64,000 nt of DNA from Dactylorhiza incarnata (Eukaryota > Streptophyta > Magnoliopsida > Asparagales > Orchidaceae): positions 9,838,001 to 9,902,000 of the forward strand of contig JAWHQI010000019.1 in the NCBI GenBank assembly GCA_033032865.1, in the 5' to 3' direction. The notes under the pieces were generated by a model. It did not search any database and was not told the origin of the DNA. It worked only from the letters and a program-made list of their open reading frames with translations. This document shows, piece by piece, positions 63,951 to 64,000 of the stretch. A program made the translations under genes and the position numbers. The stretch's first letter is position 1, and each line of letters begins with the position of its first letter.

Positions 63951-64000
63951 ACGCCTCGCTCGCCGGCACAGGGTTCGCCGGCACGGAACTCGCCGGGCTG
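63951..64000 (-). mobile_element. Tat3, upstream continuation
   Basis: GC-rich sequence with CGCCGGC phrases in the style of Tat2/Tat3; it abuts the target duplication of copia G. Too short to assign further. Confidence 0.5.

Noticed and set aside
63951..64000. Start of a host gene at the right edge
   Set aside because: The target duplication of copia G shows it is the continuation of Tat3; 50 bp are too few for another claim.

Overview
This window is nuclear DNA from a flowering plant, most likely a eudicot, and nearly all of it is LTR retrotransposons stacked inside one another. The evidence is Ty3/gypsy and Ty1/copia gag, protease, reverse transcriptase (RT), RNase H (RH) and integrase (IN) fragments on both strands, long terminal repeats (LTRs) with TG...CA ends, primer binding sites matching the 3' ends of tRNA-Asp (gypsy) and initiator tRNA-Met (copia), polypurine tracts, and two nested elements with target-site duplications. 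I recognise no host gene, tRNA, rRNA or CRISPR locus. The species cannot be named from the sequence alone.

Layout. 1-1857: 5' LTR and gag start of an Athila-like element (minus), lying in the 3' untranslated region of a SIRE-like copia element H (plus; 3' LTR 2360-3521). H lies in the integrase of a Tat-lineage gypsy element, Tat1 (plus). Tat1 integrase is split again by a gag-protease-only Athila-like element (3770-10842, target duplication AGAAG) and resumes at 10848. Tat1 continues with a 3' UTR, two antisense genes (13208-16420) and an LTR end at 17218, and appears to sit in a SIRE-like LTR J (17219-18683). 18940-25480: second Athila-like element C (minus; 3' LTR, PPT, degraded IN-RH-RT). 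25506-29100: copia element D (3' LTR, PPT, RH/RT), broken by copia element F, whose own 3' LTR is split by a relative, E (29420-37976; gag only). 40808-48477: Tat2 (plus; end of integrase, ten 97-bp tandem repeats, two spliced antisense genes, LTR). 49255-52820: 3' end of copia element I (minus), with an extra envelope-like ORF fused to Tat3 (minus; gag to integrase, 52821-57477 and 63951-64000). Tat3 is interrupted by a nearly complete copia element G (57478-63950, plus).

What stands out. (1) Most LTR families here carry a family-specific cluster of short palindromes or hairpins. Where spacing can be read it is about 90-125 bp, and in four families the cluster begins within about 10-35 bp upstream of a TATA box. 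(2) The copia E/F 3' UTRs carry pairs of about 61-nt stem-loops with a constant loop and compensatory stem changes. (3) The Tat elements carry antisense, TATA-driven, intron-containing genes; one encodes a domain resembling the putative gypsy-type transposase family (PF04195), a coiled coil and an acidic tail. (4) A 579-codon ORF crosses the junction of two unrelated retrotransposons. Nearly every pol gene is broken by stops or frameshifts, so these are mostly decaying copies. Family names are by motif recognition; no search was run.
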